Assembly (NCBI GenBank): GCA_934254825.1
Contig: CAKQMB010000004.1
Coordinates: 161,379 to 225,378 of the forward strand
Source of the DNA: an uncultured Clostridia bacterium
Lineage (GTDB): Bacteria; Bacillota; Clostridia; Christensenellales; Borkfalkiaceae
Direction of reading: 5' to 3'
DNA: 64,000 nt
The stretch's first letter is position 1. Each line of letters begins with the position of its first letter. Positions 14,591 through 22,392 of this stretch are shown one piece after another. The notes under the pieces were generated by a model. It was given only the letters and a program-made list of their open reading frames with translations. It did no database searches and had not been told where the DNA came from. The translations under genes and the position numbers were made by a program.

Positions 14591-15466
14591 ATGAAAGGAA
14601 TTATAATCGTAAACGCATATTCCCAAAACGAAAATATGCTTAACCAACCGCTAAGGCTCAAAGAAGAACTTCTGAAATTCGGCGCGGAAACGGAAATCGT
14701 TCCGCTTGACGTGTCGCTTACGGGGATTTCCGGCGACGAAATCCGTTCGCGTTTCGACGGGTACGATTTCTGCGTGTTTTACGATAAAGATCGCTACGCG
14801 CTTTCCGAAATAGAAAATACGGGGATAAAATGTTTCAATAACTACCGCGCGATGACTTTGTGCGACGATAAAATGCTCACTTATATCGCGCTTTCGGGGG
14901 CGGATATACCTATGCCCGAAACCTACTCCGCACCGCTTTGCTACACGCCGTCTGCCGAAATCCCGAACGAATATTTCGATTTTCTCGAAAAAAAACTCGG
15001 ATTTCCGATGATCGTTAAAGAATGTTACGGTTCGCTCGGAAAAGGCGTGAGACTTGCGGAAAACAAAGACGAGCTGAAAGCTTTTTCGGAAGAACTGAAA
15101 TTGAAACCGCACGTTTATCAGAAATTCGTTTCGGAAAGTTTCGGAACCGATCTTCGGGTTATCGTTATCGGCGGAAAATACGTCGGCGCGATGAAAAGAA
15201 CGTCCTTTAACGATTTTCGTTCCAACGTCGCCGCGGGCGGTAAAGGCGAAAAATACGAAGCCGACGAAAAGACGATCGCTTTGTCCGAAAAAATAGCGAC
15301 GTTACTCGATCTCGATTATTGCGGGATAGATTTTCTTTTCGGAAAAAACGGTCTCGTTCTTTGCGAAGTCAACTCCAACGCGTTCTTTAAAGAGTTCGAA
15401 AAAACGACGGGAATAAACGTTGCCGAACTTTACGCAAAGCATATTGTTTCCGCCGCCAAACAATAA
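14591..15466 (+). CDS. RimK-type ATP-grasp ligase
   Basis: The 291-residue protein has the RimK/ATP-grasp order: an N-terminal Rossmann-like domain (1-95), the NNYRAMTLCDDKMLTYIALS lid region, the nucleotide-binding core FPMIVKECYGSLGKGVRL, YQKFV and DLRVIVIGGKYVGAMKR, and metal-binding GIDFLFGKNGLVLCEVNSN near the end. Relatives add glutamate or other amino acids to protein or peptide ends, or act in peptide macrocyclisation. The ATG at 14591 follows GGGAGGT; the longer upstream frame lacks such a site. The divergent HprK-like/peptidase/exporter operon suggests a shared peptide or protein substrate, which is inference. Confidence 0.85.
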   Translation: MKGIIIVNAYSQNENMLNQPLRLKEELLKFGAETEIVPLDVSLTGISGDEIRSRFDGYDFCVFYDKDRYALSEIENTGIKCFNNYRAMTLCDDKMLTYIALSGADIPMPETYSAPLCYTPSAEIPNEYFDFLEKKLGFPMIVKECYGSLGKGVRLAENKDELKAFSEELKLKPHVYQKFVSESFGTDLRVIVIGGKYVGAMKRTSFNDFRSNVAAGGKGEKYEADEKTIALSEKIATLLDLDYCGIDFLFGKNGLVLCEVNSNAFFKEFEKTTGINVAELYAKHIVSAAKQ

Positions 15467-15500
15467 ATCCGACGCCTCAAAAAAAGAAAACGGTAAAGAA

Positions 15501-15532
15501 AAAGCCTCGTATAAGTCGATTAACGAGGCTTT
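15501..15532. terminator. Bidirectional terminator whose loop is the 13-mer TATAAGTCGATTA (copy C)
   Basis: AAAGCCTCG (15501-15509) pairs with CGAGGCTTT (15524-15532). The loop is exactly the recurrent motif plus one A. It separates the convergent RimK-like and Spo0A-like genes. Confidence 0.85.
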
Positions 15533-15571
15533 TACAATTTAATTGCGTTATTTTGTTCTCAGGCAAAAAAC

Positions 15572-16282
15572 TTATATCAGACTGATAAACGAAATAAATT
15601 CGCCATTCGTAGGCTTTTCGTACTTTCCGAAATTACCGCCGTAAAGACAGTTTGCGACTTCGAAAAACTTGCCTTTGCTGACAACCGAATCGATTGCGTT
15701 TCTTATACATCTTTCAACCACGCTTCCGCTGACACCGAATCTGTGACCGATCATGGGATACAGACCTTTCGTCAACGAACTCATAAGTTCGGGAGACGAG
15801 TTTACGAGACGAATGGCTTCGACGAGATAATCGTGACCTTTGAGCGTTCTCGATAAACCGATTTTGTTAAAGAAAGAATTGATTTTGACAGGCGCGCCGC
15901 CGCGAACCCCTCCGCCGAGCGTGCGACGGAACAGATCGATAATTTTGTCCTCGTCGAGCCGTTTCGTGTAAAGTTCGATGGGAAACATTCTTTCGCAGTC
16001 TCCCCTGCAAACGTGATACAAACGATAAGTCGAGAACCCTTTGACAAAGTTTATCGTTCCCGATCTCATATTGAACCAGCCGAGCCTTAACGACATTTCG
16101 TAAAACGACGATTTATACAACTTTTCGTCGATCAGAATATGATCGTAATTACCCGAAATTACGTTACATAAATTCAATATGTCGGACTCGTCGACTTTAT
16201 ACGCGTCGAAATCACAACAAAATTGAAGTTTCTGTGCCAGTTTGTCTGTTTCATCGTCATTGCTAATAAAAATTCCTTTCAT
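15572..16282 (-). CDS. Spo0A-family DNA-binding regulator with degenerate receiver
   Basis: The C-terminal 110 residues match the Spo0A effector domain: INSFFNKIGLSRTLKGHDYL, LTKGLYPMIGHRFGVSGSVV, ERCIRNAID and KPTNGEFISFIS. The helix carrying VER.IR.AI is the recognition helix for 0A boxes. The first 120 residues are receiver-sized, but only an NDDET acidic pair and HILIDEK resemble phosphorylation-site elements; the usual KPF switch is missing. I chose the ATG at 16282 (GGGAGA upstream), giving 236 residues. It is likely a Spo0A paralogue that binds 0A-like sites without normal phosphorelay control. It is expressed alone from a perfect promoter. Whether true spo0A exists elsewhere is unknown. 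Confidence 0.8.
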   Translation of the reverse strand: MKGIFISNDDETDKLAQKLQFCCDFDAYKVDESDILNLCNVISGNYDHILIDEKLYKSSFYEMSLRLGWFNMRSGTINFVKGFSTYRLYHVCRGDCERMFPIELYTKRLDEDKIIDLFRRTLGGGVRGGAPVKINSFFNKIGLSRTLKGHDYLVEAIRLVNSSPELMSSLTKGLYPMIGHRFGVSGSVVERCIRNAIDSVVSKGKFFEVANCLYGGNFGKYEKPTNGEFISFISLI

Positions 16283-16379
16283 TTTTCTCCCGTTTTGTCG
16301 ATTTTTCTTTTTTTGAAAAAGTAATGTTAAAAATAAGTTTTTTCTCTGTTTTATCGACAATTTGAAATATTTTGACGAT

Positions 16380-16408
16380 ATTATACATTATTGTACAAAA
16401 TTTGTCAA
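16380..16408 (-). promoter_or_regulatory. Perfect sigma-A promoter of the Spo0A-like gene
   Basis: TTGACA (16403-16408), 17 bp, TATAAT (16380-16385) on the minus strand. The leader is about 90 nt and A/T-rich. Confidence 0.85.
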
Positions 16409-16459
16409 GTAATTTTTTAAAAATTTCACCGTTATTTGAAAATTTTTTAAAAAAATATC

Positions 16460-16486
16460 CGAATATGCAGTTTTATTGCATATTCG
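16460..16486 (-). terminator. Hairpin followed by T-run, upstream of the Spo0A-like promoter
   Basis: CGAATATGCA (16460-16469) pairs with TGCATATTCG (16477-16486); on the minus strand GATATTTTTTT follows. It would stop leftward read-through from the region at 16.5-16.9 kb. Confidence 0.6.
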
Positions 16487-16630
16487 ATCGTATCCAAAAA
16501 CATTGTCGGACAAGGCACAAAAACGCGGTAACCCTTAAAATATAAGCCTTGGGCGTAACGCCGTATCGTTAAACACGCGGGTGTAATGTGATGTTTTCAT
16601 TCATGGCGCAACTTTGTGTTTTGCGGTGTT

Positions 16631-16843
16631 TCAAACAGCATTTCTTATTCGCTCCTTTTGTTTTATAGGCTTTGGTTGCTTGTTTTTATCTGCTTTTATT
16701 ACAATTACAAGCGCGATTGCAAGAGCGATGAATGCCGCGGCTTTTTCAAGTATTGCAAAACCCGCGCGAACCGCAAGTTGTTTAACATGGTAACGGTAGA
16801 CGGAAAAGTTTCCGTAAGCTATTGTTTGTTTCATGTTACTCAT
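16631..16843 (-). CDS. Possible small single-span membrane protein
   Basis: A 70-codon frame in the 620-bp gap between the Spo0A-like and oleate hydratase genes encodes one convincing transmembrane segment (KAAAFIALAIALVIVIKAD) and a basic tail (KNKQPKPIKQKERIRN). There is no Shine-Dalgarno at the ATG, and the oleate hydratase terminator lies just upstream, so a separate promoter would be needed. It may equally be a decayed fragment. No family is recognised. Confidence 0.3.
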   Translation of the reverse strand: MSNMKQTIAYGNFSVYRYHVKQLAVRAGFAILEKAAAFIALAIALVIVIKADKNKQPKPIKQKERIRNAV

Positions 16844-16854
16844 TATAAAAAATA

Positions 16855-16888
16855 CGAGCCGACCAACCCGAAACGGTTGTCCGGCTCG
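16855..16888 (-). terminator. Terminator of the oleate hydratase pair
   Basis: CGAGCCG (16855-16861) pairs with CGGCTCG (16882-16888), with an inner CAACC/GGTTG helix; TATTTTTTAT follows on the minus strand. Confidence 0.8.
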
Positions 16889-16907
16889 AAAGTATTAAAT
16901 TTTAAAT

Positions 16908-18665
16908 TTATTTGTTCTCTTCTCTTTCCGCGTAGTATTCGGGAACGGGCGGGATCGAGTTGAACGCGTCTACGAGTTTTTGAAGCTCGTGGTTGATTTT
17001 AAGCGGGTTGATCTTCGGCAGGTCGGAAACTTCGAGTTTATCCTTGCCGAGCAAAGTTTTAAGCGCGATCGCAACCATACGGATATCGTATTTGCCCTCG
17101 AAAAGCGGCGTGATAGGTCTGTCAAGGTGCATCGTCTTATAAACCGCCATCATAGCGGTTCTTACAGAAGTTTCTACGGTGAACACAACGTCTCCGGGAA
17201 GCTCTACGAACTGACCGATAAACGCGAGATTTGTCGACCCCGCGGGAATAACTTCGGGACGGTCGGTCATCGTTCTCGGCATAAACTGCGAGGTGATATA
17301 CGGCATAATCGTGGGGATGGCGATACTGTGTGCTTTGATCTCCTCGAATTTATCTTCCAGACCGCACCAGTACAGGAACTCTTTCAACGTTTCCTCACCT
17401 GTGCATTCGTTCATAGGCTTTTTGACGTACGCGCCCTTTTCGTTGGAATGAAGACCGTAGAACCACAAAACCTGAACGTTTTCGGGCTGATCGGGTTCGA
17501 GCGGTTGAAGAGCCGCGCCGTAAGTTATGAACCACGGAGAAGAAACGAATGTCGTCGCGCCGCCTTTACCCGTAGGATTGCCAGTTTTCTTTTCGAGATA
17601 CTCGAAGAATTCGGGATAATCCTTTACCGTGAGCGTAACGCTTACGAAATTGCTCTTATCGGGCGAATAAACGAATTTTTCGGGATGACCGAAACCGTCC
17701 GTCTTTTTCGCGATCTTTTCCCAAAGAGTGAAGCAACCGCGACTTTCGGTATCGCGATTCATCTTCGGAGCTTCGGTCATACTGCCGCGCGTCGAATTCT
17801 GCGTCATACTGCCGTTCGTGAAATAAACGAAATCATTGTCCGAAAGGGCGATTTTTTCGATTTTACCGTTCTTTTTGACTTCGAGCGCGGTAACCGTCTT
17901 TTTGCCGCCGCCGAGCTTGAAATCCATATCCGTAACCGTCGTATCGGCGACGAAATTCACGCCCGCGTCTACGAGATATTTTTGCAGCGGCAGAATAAGG
18001 CTGTGATACTGATCGTATTTTGTACGAAGTATTCCGCGCAGACTTCTGATCAAATGCAACTGATGCATAAATCTCGTCGCATATCTCTGCATTTCGATAA
18101 GCGAGTGGTAAGGCTGGAAAGCAAGCATTGCGCACCAGTAATACCAAAGCTGGCTTTGGAAGAATTCGGGGCTGAACCACTGCTCGATCGTAATATTTTC
18201 GAGCTGCTCTTCGGGCGTGGTCATCATTTTAATCATCTGATCTTTGACTTTATCGGTGATGCCGAAAGTCGTTTCGTCGTGCGGAACGAAATTCTTTTCC
18301 CAAAGTCTGTGCTTGCTGTCTATTTCAAAATCTTTGTTACATTCGCGGGTTTCGTCGAGGACGGTACGACCTTCTTCATAGATAGAAGGAATACTGCCGA
18401 ACAAATCCCACAGACATTCCATATACGGTTCGAGTTCTCTTTCCCCGCGGGAAATATAACCTGTTTCGGGGTTGCCGCAAGCGTCCATAGAACCGCCGAA
18501 TACGGGAAGCTGATCGAATACGGTAATGTTTTTGCCGGGCATCTGCGCGTCGCGGACTAAGAACGCCGCCGCGGAAAGTCCGGCGATGCCGCCGCCGATA
18601 ATGTAAGCGTGTTTGTTTTCTATTCCCTCGGGTTTACGGGGATGTACTCTGTCATAGTTTCTCAT
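16908..18665 (-). CDS. ohyA: Oleate hydratase (second of tandem pair)
   Basis: The 585-residue flavoenzyme of the myosin-cross-reactive antigen family adds water to the cis-9 double bond of oleate or linoleate to give 10-hydroxy fatty acids. The FAD-binding start AYIIGGGIAGLSAAAFLVRD is followed by FGGSMDACGNPETGYISRGE and RELEPYMECLWDLF, the conserved catalytic-loop region, and by PGDVVFTVETSVRTAM near the end. The N-terminus follows AGAGGT. It lies 27 bp after its paralogue at 18693, so the two are co-transcribed. In gut bacteria these enzymes detoxify unsaturated fatty acids. The two copies differ around the substrate channel and may prefer different fatty acids. Confidence 0.93.
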   Translation of the reverse strand: MRNYDRVHPRKPEGIENKHAYIIGGGIAGLSAAAFLVRDAQMPGKNITVFDQLPVFGGSMDACGNPETGYISRGERELEPYMECLWDLFGSIPSIYEEGRTVLDETRECNKDFEIDSKHRLWEKNFVPHDETTFGITDKVKDQMIKMMTTPEEQLENITIEQWFSPEFFQSQLWYYWCAMLAFQPYHSLIEMQRYATRFMHQLHLIRSLRGILRTKYDQYHSLILPLQKYLVDAGVNFVADTTVTDMDFKLGGGKKTVTALEVKKNGKIEKIALSDNDFVYFTNGSMTQNSTRGSMTEAPKMNRDTESRGCFTLWEKIAKKTDGFGHPEKFVYSPDKSNFVSVTLTVKDYPEFFEYLEKKTGNPTGKGGATTFVSSPWFITYGAALQPLEPDQPENVQVLWFYGLHSNEKGAYVKKPMNECTGEETLKEFLYWCGLEDKFEEIKAHSIAIPTIMPYITSQFMPRTMTDRPEVIPAGSTNLAFIGQFVELPGDVVFTVETSVRTAMMAVYKTMHLDRPITPLFEGKYDIRMVAIALKTLLGKDKLEVSDLPKINPLKINHELQKLVDAFNSIPPVPEYYAEREENK

Positions 18666-18692
18666 ATTTATTTACCTCTTTAAGTTTATTTT

Positions 18693-20504
18693 TTAGTTTT
18701 TATCTTTCGGATAAGCGGGGCTTAAAATGCTTTCTTTCGTTGCAACAGATTTATCTCTGCCCGGATACATAACGTAATACGGCGGGATATTGTTTACTTT
18801 ATACAGAAGTTCTTTCTGAATTTCCTTCATTTTAAGCGGATTGATTTTCGGCAAATCCTTTTCGGTGAAATCGCCTTTTATCGCGTTGAACTTCATAATC
18901 TGCTGTTTGAAATAACGCATATCGTACTGCGCGGGGTAAACTTCGATAATCTCCTTGTCAAGCCCCGTAAGTCCGTAAACAGCTTCGAGCGGAGTCCTTA
19001 CCGAGGTTTCCACCGTGAACACAACGTCGCCGGGAACTTCTACGAACTGACCGATGAACGCAAGGTTCGTACAGCCGTCGGGAATAACTTTCGGGCGGTC
19101 TTTGCACGTTCTCGGCATAAACTGCGAAGTGATATACGGCATCATGCAGGTGGAAATATGCGCGTGAGCAAGCACTTCGTCCTTAATGTCGAGCATATCG
19201 AAATGATAAAGAATTTCAAGCAATATCTCGTTACCCGTACATTCCGCCATAGGCTTTTTGATATAATTTCCGCATCTTTCGCCGAACAAGCCGTCTCCCC
19301 AGAGGCAATCTTCGTTGTTAGCTCTCTGATTCGGGAAATAATCGCGGTCATAAAGCATAAGGCTGATTTCCCAACCCGAATCTTTTACGGTAATGCAACC
19401 GCCCGTACCGGGTTTACTGCCCGTATTCTTTTCGAGCCGTTCAAAAAATTCGGGATAGTCCTTTACGGTAACGAAATAACTCATCCATTTCGTTTTGTCT
19501 ATTCTCCCCAGGAATTTTTCGGGATGGCCGAATTTTTCGTGACGTTTCGCAAGGTTCTGCCAGATAGTGAAAAGCCCTAAATCATCCGTTCTTCTGTTGG
19601 TTTCGGCAACGTGTTCGTTATCGCCGAAAGTGGAATTTGTCATAAGCGAACCGTTGGTTACGAAGACGTAATCTTTCGGTTCTACTTTAATGGTTTCCTC
19701 TTTGCCGTCGACGCGCATTTTTATCGCCGTCGCCGTGTTGCAATCCTCGGTAAGTTCAACGTCGTAAACCGCCGTACCGCCCTGTATCGTAACTCCTTTT
19801 TCTTTAAGCCAAAGGGTGAGCGGCTTTATAATAGAATCGTATTCGTTGCGTTTGGTGTGCAAAATACCTTCGAGATAGTCGATACGCCAACCAAGCCCGA
19901 AACGGGTGAGATAACGTTTAGCCTCTAACGCGCTGTGATAATGCTTAAACGCAAGCATCGGGTGGAAACACCACCACATTGCCGAATCGAAAAACGGGCT
20001 GTCTTTGCCGAAATATTCTTCGATCGTCATATTTTCAAGGTCTTTTTCGGGCTCGGTAATGAACTTCTGCAACTTTTCGGTTGTCTTTTCGTCCATACGG
20101 TAATCGTGAATACCTTCCCAGATATGCCCGCGGTTCTGAATGGCGCGGCACTCCGAGTGAATGGGAAGTTCTCTGTTTACGTCCACCGTTTCGTCTAAAA
20201 CGGTACGCGAGGGATCGTCGAGCGAAGGAATTTTACTGCATAGATACCACAGACATTCCATATACGCTTCGATTTCGCGTTCGCCGGGGCAAACGTACGC
20301 GCCCTCGTTGGAAATAACGCCGCAACAACCGCCCACGTCTTTACGTTTTTCGTAAATCGTGATGTTCTTGCCGGGCATTTTCGCGTCGTCTACTAAAAAC
20401 GCCGCAGCCGCAAGTCCCGCAATTCCTCCGCCGACGATATACGCCTTGCGGCTTTCGATTCCGTTCGGCGTTTTCGGATGATAAAGAAAATCGTATAACT
20501 TCAT
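18693..20504 (-). CDS. ohyA: Oleate hydratase (first of tandem pair)
   Basis: This 603-residue paralogue has AYIVGGGIAGLAAAAFLVDD (FAD), VGGCCGVISNEGAYVCPGER, REIEAYMECLWYLC and PGDVVFTVETSVRTPLEAVY. The active-site loop GSMDACGNPE of the other copy is replaced by GCCGVISNEG, which may change specificity. I chose the ATG at 20504, preceded by GGAGG; the frame upstream has no such site. The transcript begins about 360 nt upstream at a promoter shared with a TetR gene and carries a long structured leader (20518-20861) ending two bases from the Shine-Dalgarno. Confidence 0.92.
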   Translation of the reverse strand: MKLYDFLYHPKTPNGIESRKAYIVGGGIAGLAAAAFLVDDAKMPGKNITIYEKRKDVGGCCGVISNEGAYVCPGEREIEAYMECLWYLCSKIPSLDDPSRTVLDETVDVNRELPIHSECRAIQNRGHIWEGIHDYRMDEKTTEKLQKFITEPEKDLENMTIEEYFGKDSPFFDSAMWWCFHPMLAFKHYHSALEAKRYLTRFGLGWRIDYLEGILHTKRNEYDSIIKPLTLWLKEKGVTIQGGTAVYDVELTEDCNTATAIKMRVDGKEETIKVEPKDYVFVTNGSLMTNSTFGDNEHVAETNRRTDDLGLFTIWQNLAKRHEKFGHPEKFLGRIDKTKWMSYFVTVKDYPEFFERLEKNTGSKPGTGGCITVKDSGWEISLMLYDRDYFPNQRANNEDCLWGDGLFGERCGNYIKKPMAECTGNEILLEILYHFDMLDIKDEVLAHAHISTCMMPYITSQFMPRTCKDRPKVIPDGCTNLAFIGQFVEVPGDVVFTVETSVRTPLEAVYGLTGLDKEIIEVYPAQYDMRYFKQQIMKFNAIKGDFTEKDLPKINPLKMKEIQKELLYKVNNIPPYYVMYPGRDKSVATKESILSPAYPKDKN

Positions 20505-20517
20505 ATTAAACCTCCAC

Positions 20518-20861
20518 AAAGTCAACGTTAATTTAATTTCATAGCCGATTGAAACCCCGATAGAACCCGATTTTCAGGCGTAGCTTGCACTTAATTCATC
20601 GTTCTTTCCATATCTATATCGGTGTGTATATTACCCCACGAAAACGCCCCGACTTAAACGCAAGCTACGCCTGAAAATTTGCGGAAACATTGACAGTTTA
20701 ATATACAGGGCAACCTTGAAGCCGTATTTTCTAATGATTTATGGTAAAGGCAACCGAAGGCGTATACAAATACGTCGAGGGTGGATTTGCCGTAAAGCAT
20801 AGAAAAGACGGCTTCAAGGCGAGTTCTATCGAGGTTTCAATCGGCTACATGTGTTGACTTT
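20518..20861 (-). ncRNA. Candidate structured leader RNA (three-way junction) of the oleate hydratase operon
   Basis: On the minus-strand transcript these helices can form: AAAGUCAAC (20861-20853) with GUUGACUUU (20526-20518); a 27-bp outer stem (20847-20821 with 20568-20542); arm 2 (20819-20790 with 20744-20714, one mismatch in the first 19 pairs), capped by hairpins including CGTAT/ATACG at 20761-20774; and arm 1 (20678-20660 with 20588-20570, 19 perfect pairs and further wobble pairs). The two imperfect positions of the outer stem are C-A on the plus strand but G-U in the sense RNA. A palindromic mobile repeat (MITE) is the alternative; I see no target duplication. Confidence 0.6.
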
Positions 20862-20904
20862 TGATTTCGGTTGTAGTATAATACCCCCGATACGAAAAGT
20901 CAAC
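20853..20904. promoter_or_regulatory. Symmetric divergent promoter/operator for TetR gene and oleate hydratases
   Basis: Plus strand: TTGACT (20854-20859), 17 bp, TATAAT (20877-20882). Minus strand: TTGACT (20903-20898), 17 bp, TATACT (20880-20875). Both -35 boxes sit in the 10-bp inverted repeat GTTGACTTTT (20853-20862)/AAAAGTCAAC (20895-20904), centres 42 bp apart, a likely TetR target. Confidence 0.75.
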
Positions 20905-20974
20905 CGTCAATATTTTTCATAATATATGAAATCCGACAGCTTTATTAAAATTGATGGTTTTTGAGAGGTAAAAA

Positions 20975-21562
20975 ATGGAAAAAACGACCGGAATCAAGCA
21001 AAAAGCCGAATACAGAAGCGCGAAACGCTCCCGTAAATTGATACGGGAAGCCTTCCTTACATTATTAAAAAAGAAGCCCGAAACCAAAATCACGGTTACG
21101 GACATAGTGAACTTAGCGGATATAAACAGGACGACGTTTTACGCCCATTATCCCGACGTTCGCGGCGTTGTTGAAGAACTCGAAAACGACGTAATAGACA
21201 AAATGATGATTATATTAAAGGATTTTCATTATTTTTCGTTTTTCAAAAACCCCGCTCCGCTGCTTTTGCAAATCAGCAGATTTCTCGAAGCCGACGTCGA
21301 GCTTTATAAACAACTTATAAATATCGACAGTTCGGACGCATTTTTGGATAAGCTCAAAAGAATTTTTGCCGAATTTATGGAAAACGATCCCGATATTCCG
21401 CAGTATATCCGCGAAAAAAGCAGTTTTGCCATTCGAGTGAGCTATTTTACGGGCGGAATCGTGAACGCTTACAAACAATGGCTCGCGGGCGAACTCGACT
21501 GCTCGCTAAACGACATTTCTATGGAAGTGGCTTTAATGATAACCGAAACCGATTTAAGCTAA
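20975..21562 (+). CDS. TetR/AcrR-family regulator divergent from oleate hydratases
   Basis: The 195-residue protein has an N-terminal TetR helix-turn-helix (IREAFLTLLKKKPETKITVT, then DIVNLADINRTTFYAHY) and a helical ligand domain of the TetR_C type. GAGAGGT precedes the ATG. It starts from the promoter it shares with the oleate hydratases, so it probably represses both itself and them and responds to a fatty acid; the ligand is inferred from the neighbours only. It ends at a bidirectional terminator. Confidence 0.88.
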   Translation: MEKTTGIKQKAEYRSAKRSRKLIREAFLTLLKKKPETKITVTDIVNLADINRTTFYAHYPDVRGVVEELENDVIDKMMIILKDFHYFSFFKNPAPLLLQISRFLEADVELYKQLINIDSSDAFLDKLKRIFAEFMENDPDIPQYIREKSSFAIRVSYFTGGIVNAYKQWLAGELDCSLNDISMEVALMITETDLS

Positions 21563-21579
21563 AAACTTACCGCAAACAA

Positions 21580-21614
21580 AAAAGCGTATGAGTCCGAACG
21601 GGTCATACGCTTTT
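21580..21614. terminator. Bidirectional terminator between TetR and glutamate synthase genes
   Basis: AAAAGCGTATGA (21580-21591) pairs with TCATACGCTTTT (21603-21614). Confidence 0.85.
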
Positions 21615-21624
21615 GTTTTCTTAG

Positions 21625-22338
21625 TTAGTTCTGAACGTAAAGTTCTTTGTAGGGGTTGTTGGAGTCGGGAGTTATAACGTAAAACGAAGATTTCGAAATT
21701 TCGTTTTTGTCTTTCGAAAACAGCTTGCAAAACTCCTCTATATATTTCCGTATTTCTTTTAAATCGTTTTTATCGGCTTTTTTCGCTTCGATTTTCGGGG
21801 AAAGATTTTCGGGCGATTTGTCCGTTCTTATGAACATTTTGCCGCCGTGCATACCCGTACCCGTGAAAAATCCCGTAGGGCGGGAGTTCGAAAGGTTGAG
21901 AACGATTATAAGACCGCCCGCCTGATATTCGCCGAGAAAGCTTCCCGCCGTTTCACCGATGACTATTACGGGTTTTTTATCGCCGTATTCCTTCATATGA
22001 ATACCCGTGCGATAACCAGCTTTGCCCTCAATATAAATTTCGCCGCCGCGCATGGCGTAACCCGCCGCGTCGCCCACGGAACCGTGAATAACGACTTTCC
22101 CGTCGTTCATAGTGTCGCAAATCTGATCCTGCGCGTTGCCGCGGACGACCACGTTTCCGCCGCTCATAAACGAAGCGAGTCCGTTCCCCGGAACGCCGTT
22201 TACGATTATCGTTTTATTTTCCGTTCCGCAACCGATAAACCGCTGACCTTCGCAGTTTGTAAGTTCGACTTCCTTTTCTTTTCTTATTTCCTCGTTAAGT
22301 TGTTCGTAATTTTTACCCGAACAATCGATGATTTTCAT
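21625..22338 (-). CDS. Glutamate synthase GXGXG domain subunit (GltB C-terminal type)
   Basis: The 237-residue protein is a right-handed beta-helix with Gly-rich turns (MSGGNVVVRGNAQDQICDTM, HGSVGDAAGYAMRGGEIYIE, LGEYQAGG), the alpha-subunit C-terminal domain of glutamate synthase carried as a separate protein, as in archaea. A helical extension with FCKLFSKDKNEI follows. The ATG at 22338 has GGAG at good spacing; a longer frame lacks one. It is the last gene of a three-gene operon with the FMN/Fe-S subunit and the amidotransferase subunit. Confidence 0.88.
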   Translation of the reverse strand: MKIIDCSGKNYEQLNEEIRKEKEVELTNCEGQRFIGCGTENKTIIVNGVPGNGLASFMSGGNVVVRGNAQDQICDTMNDGKVVIHGSVGDAAGYAMRGGEIYIEGKAGYRTGIHMKEYGDKKPVIVIGETAGSFLGEYQAGGLIIVLNLSNSRPTGFFTGTGMHGGKMFIRTDKSPENLSPKIEAKKADKNDLKEIRKYIEEFCKLFSKDKNEISKSSFYVITPDSNNPYKELYVQN

Positions 22339-22392
22339 AAACAGTCGCTCCTTTTTTTCTCCTCGGCGCACCCGAACGCACCTTTATTTCGC

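Noticed and set aside
14431..14661. Longer start for the HprK-like protein
   Set aside because: The extension would cross its own promoter and the promoter of the divergent ligase gene, and has no family resemblance.
16980..18560. A 526-codon frame antisense to the second oleate hydratase
   Set aside because: The sense strand encodes a well-conserved enzyme; the antisense product shows no motifs and has no start signal.
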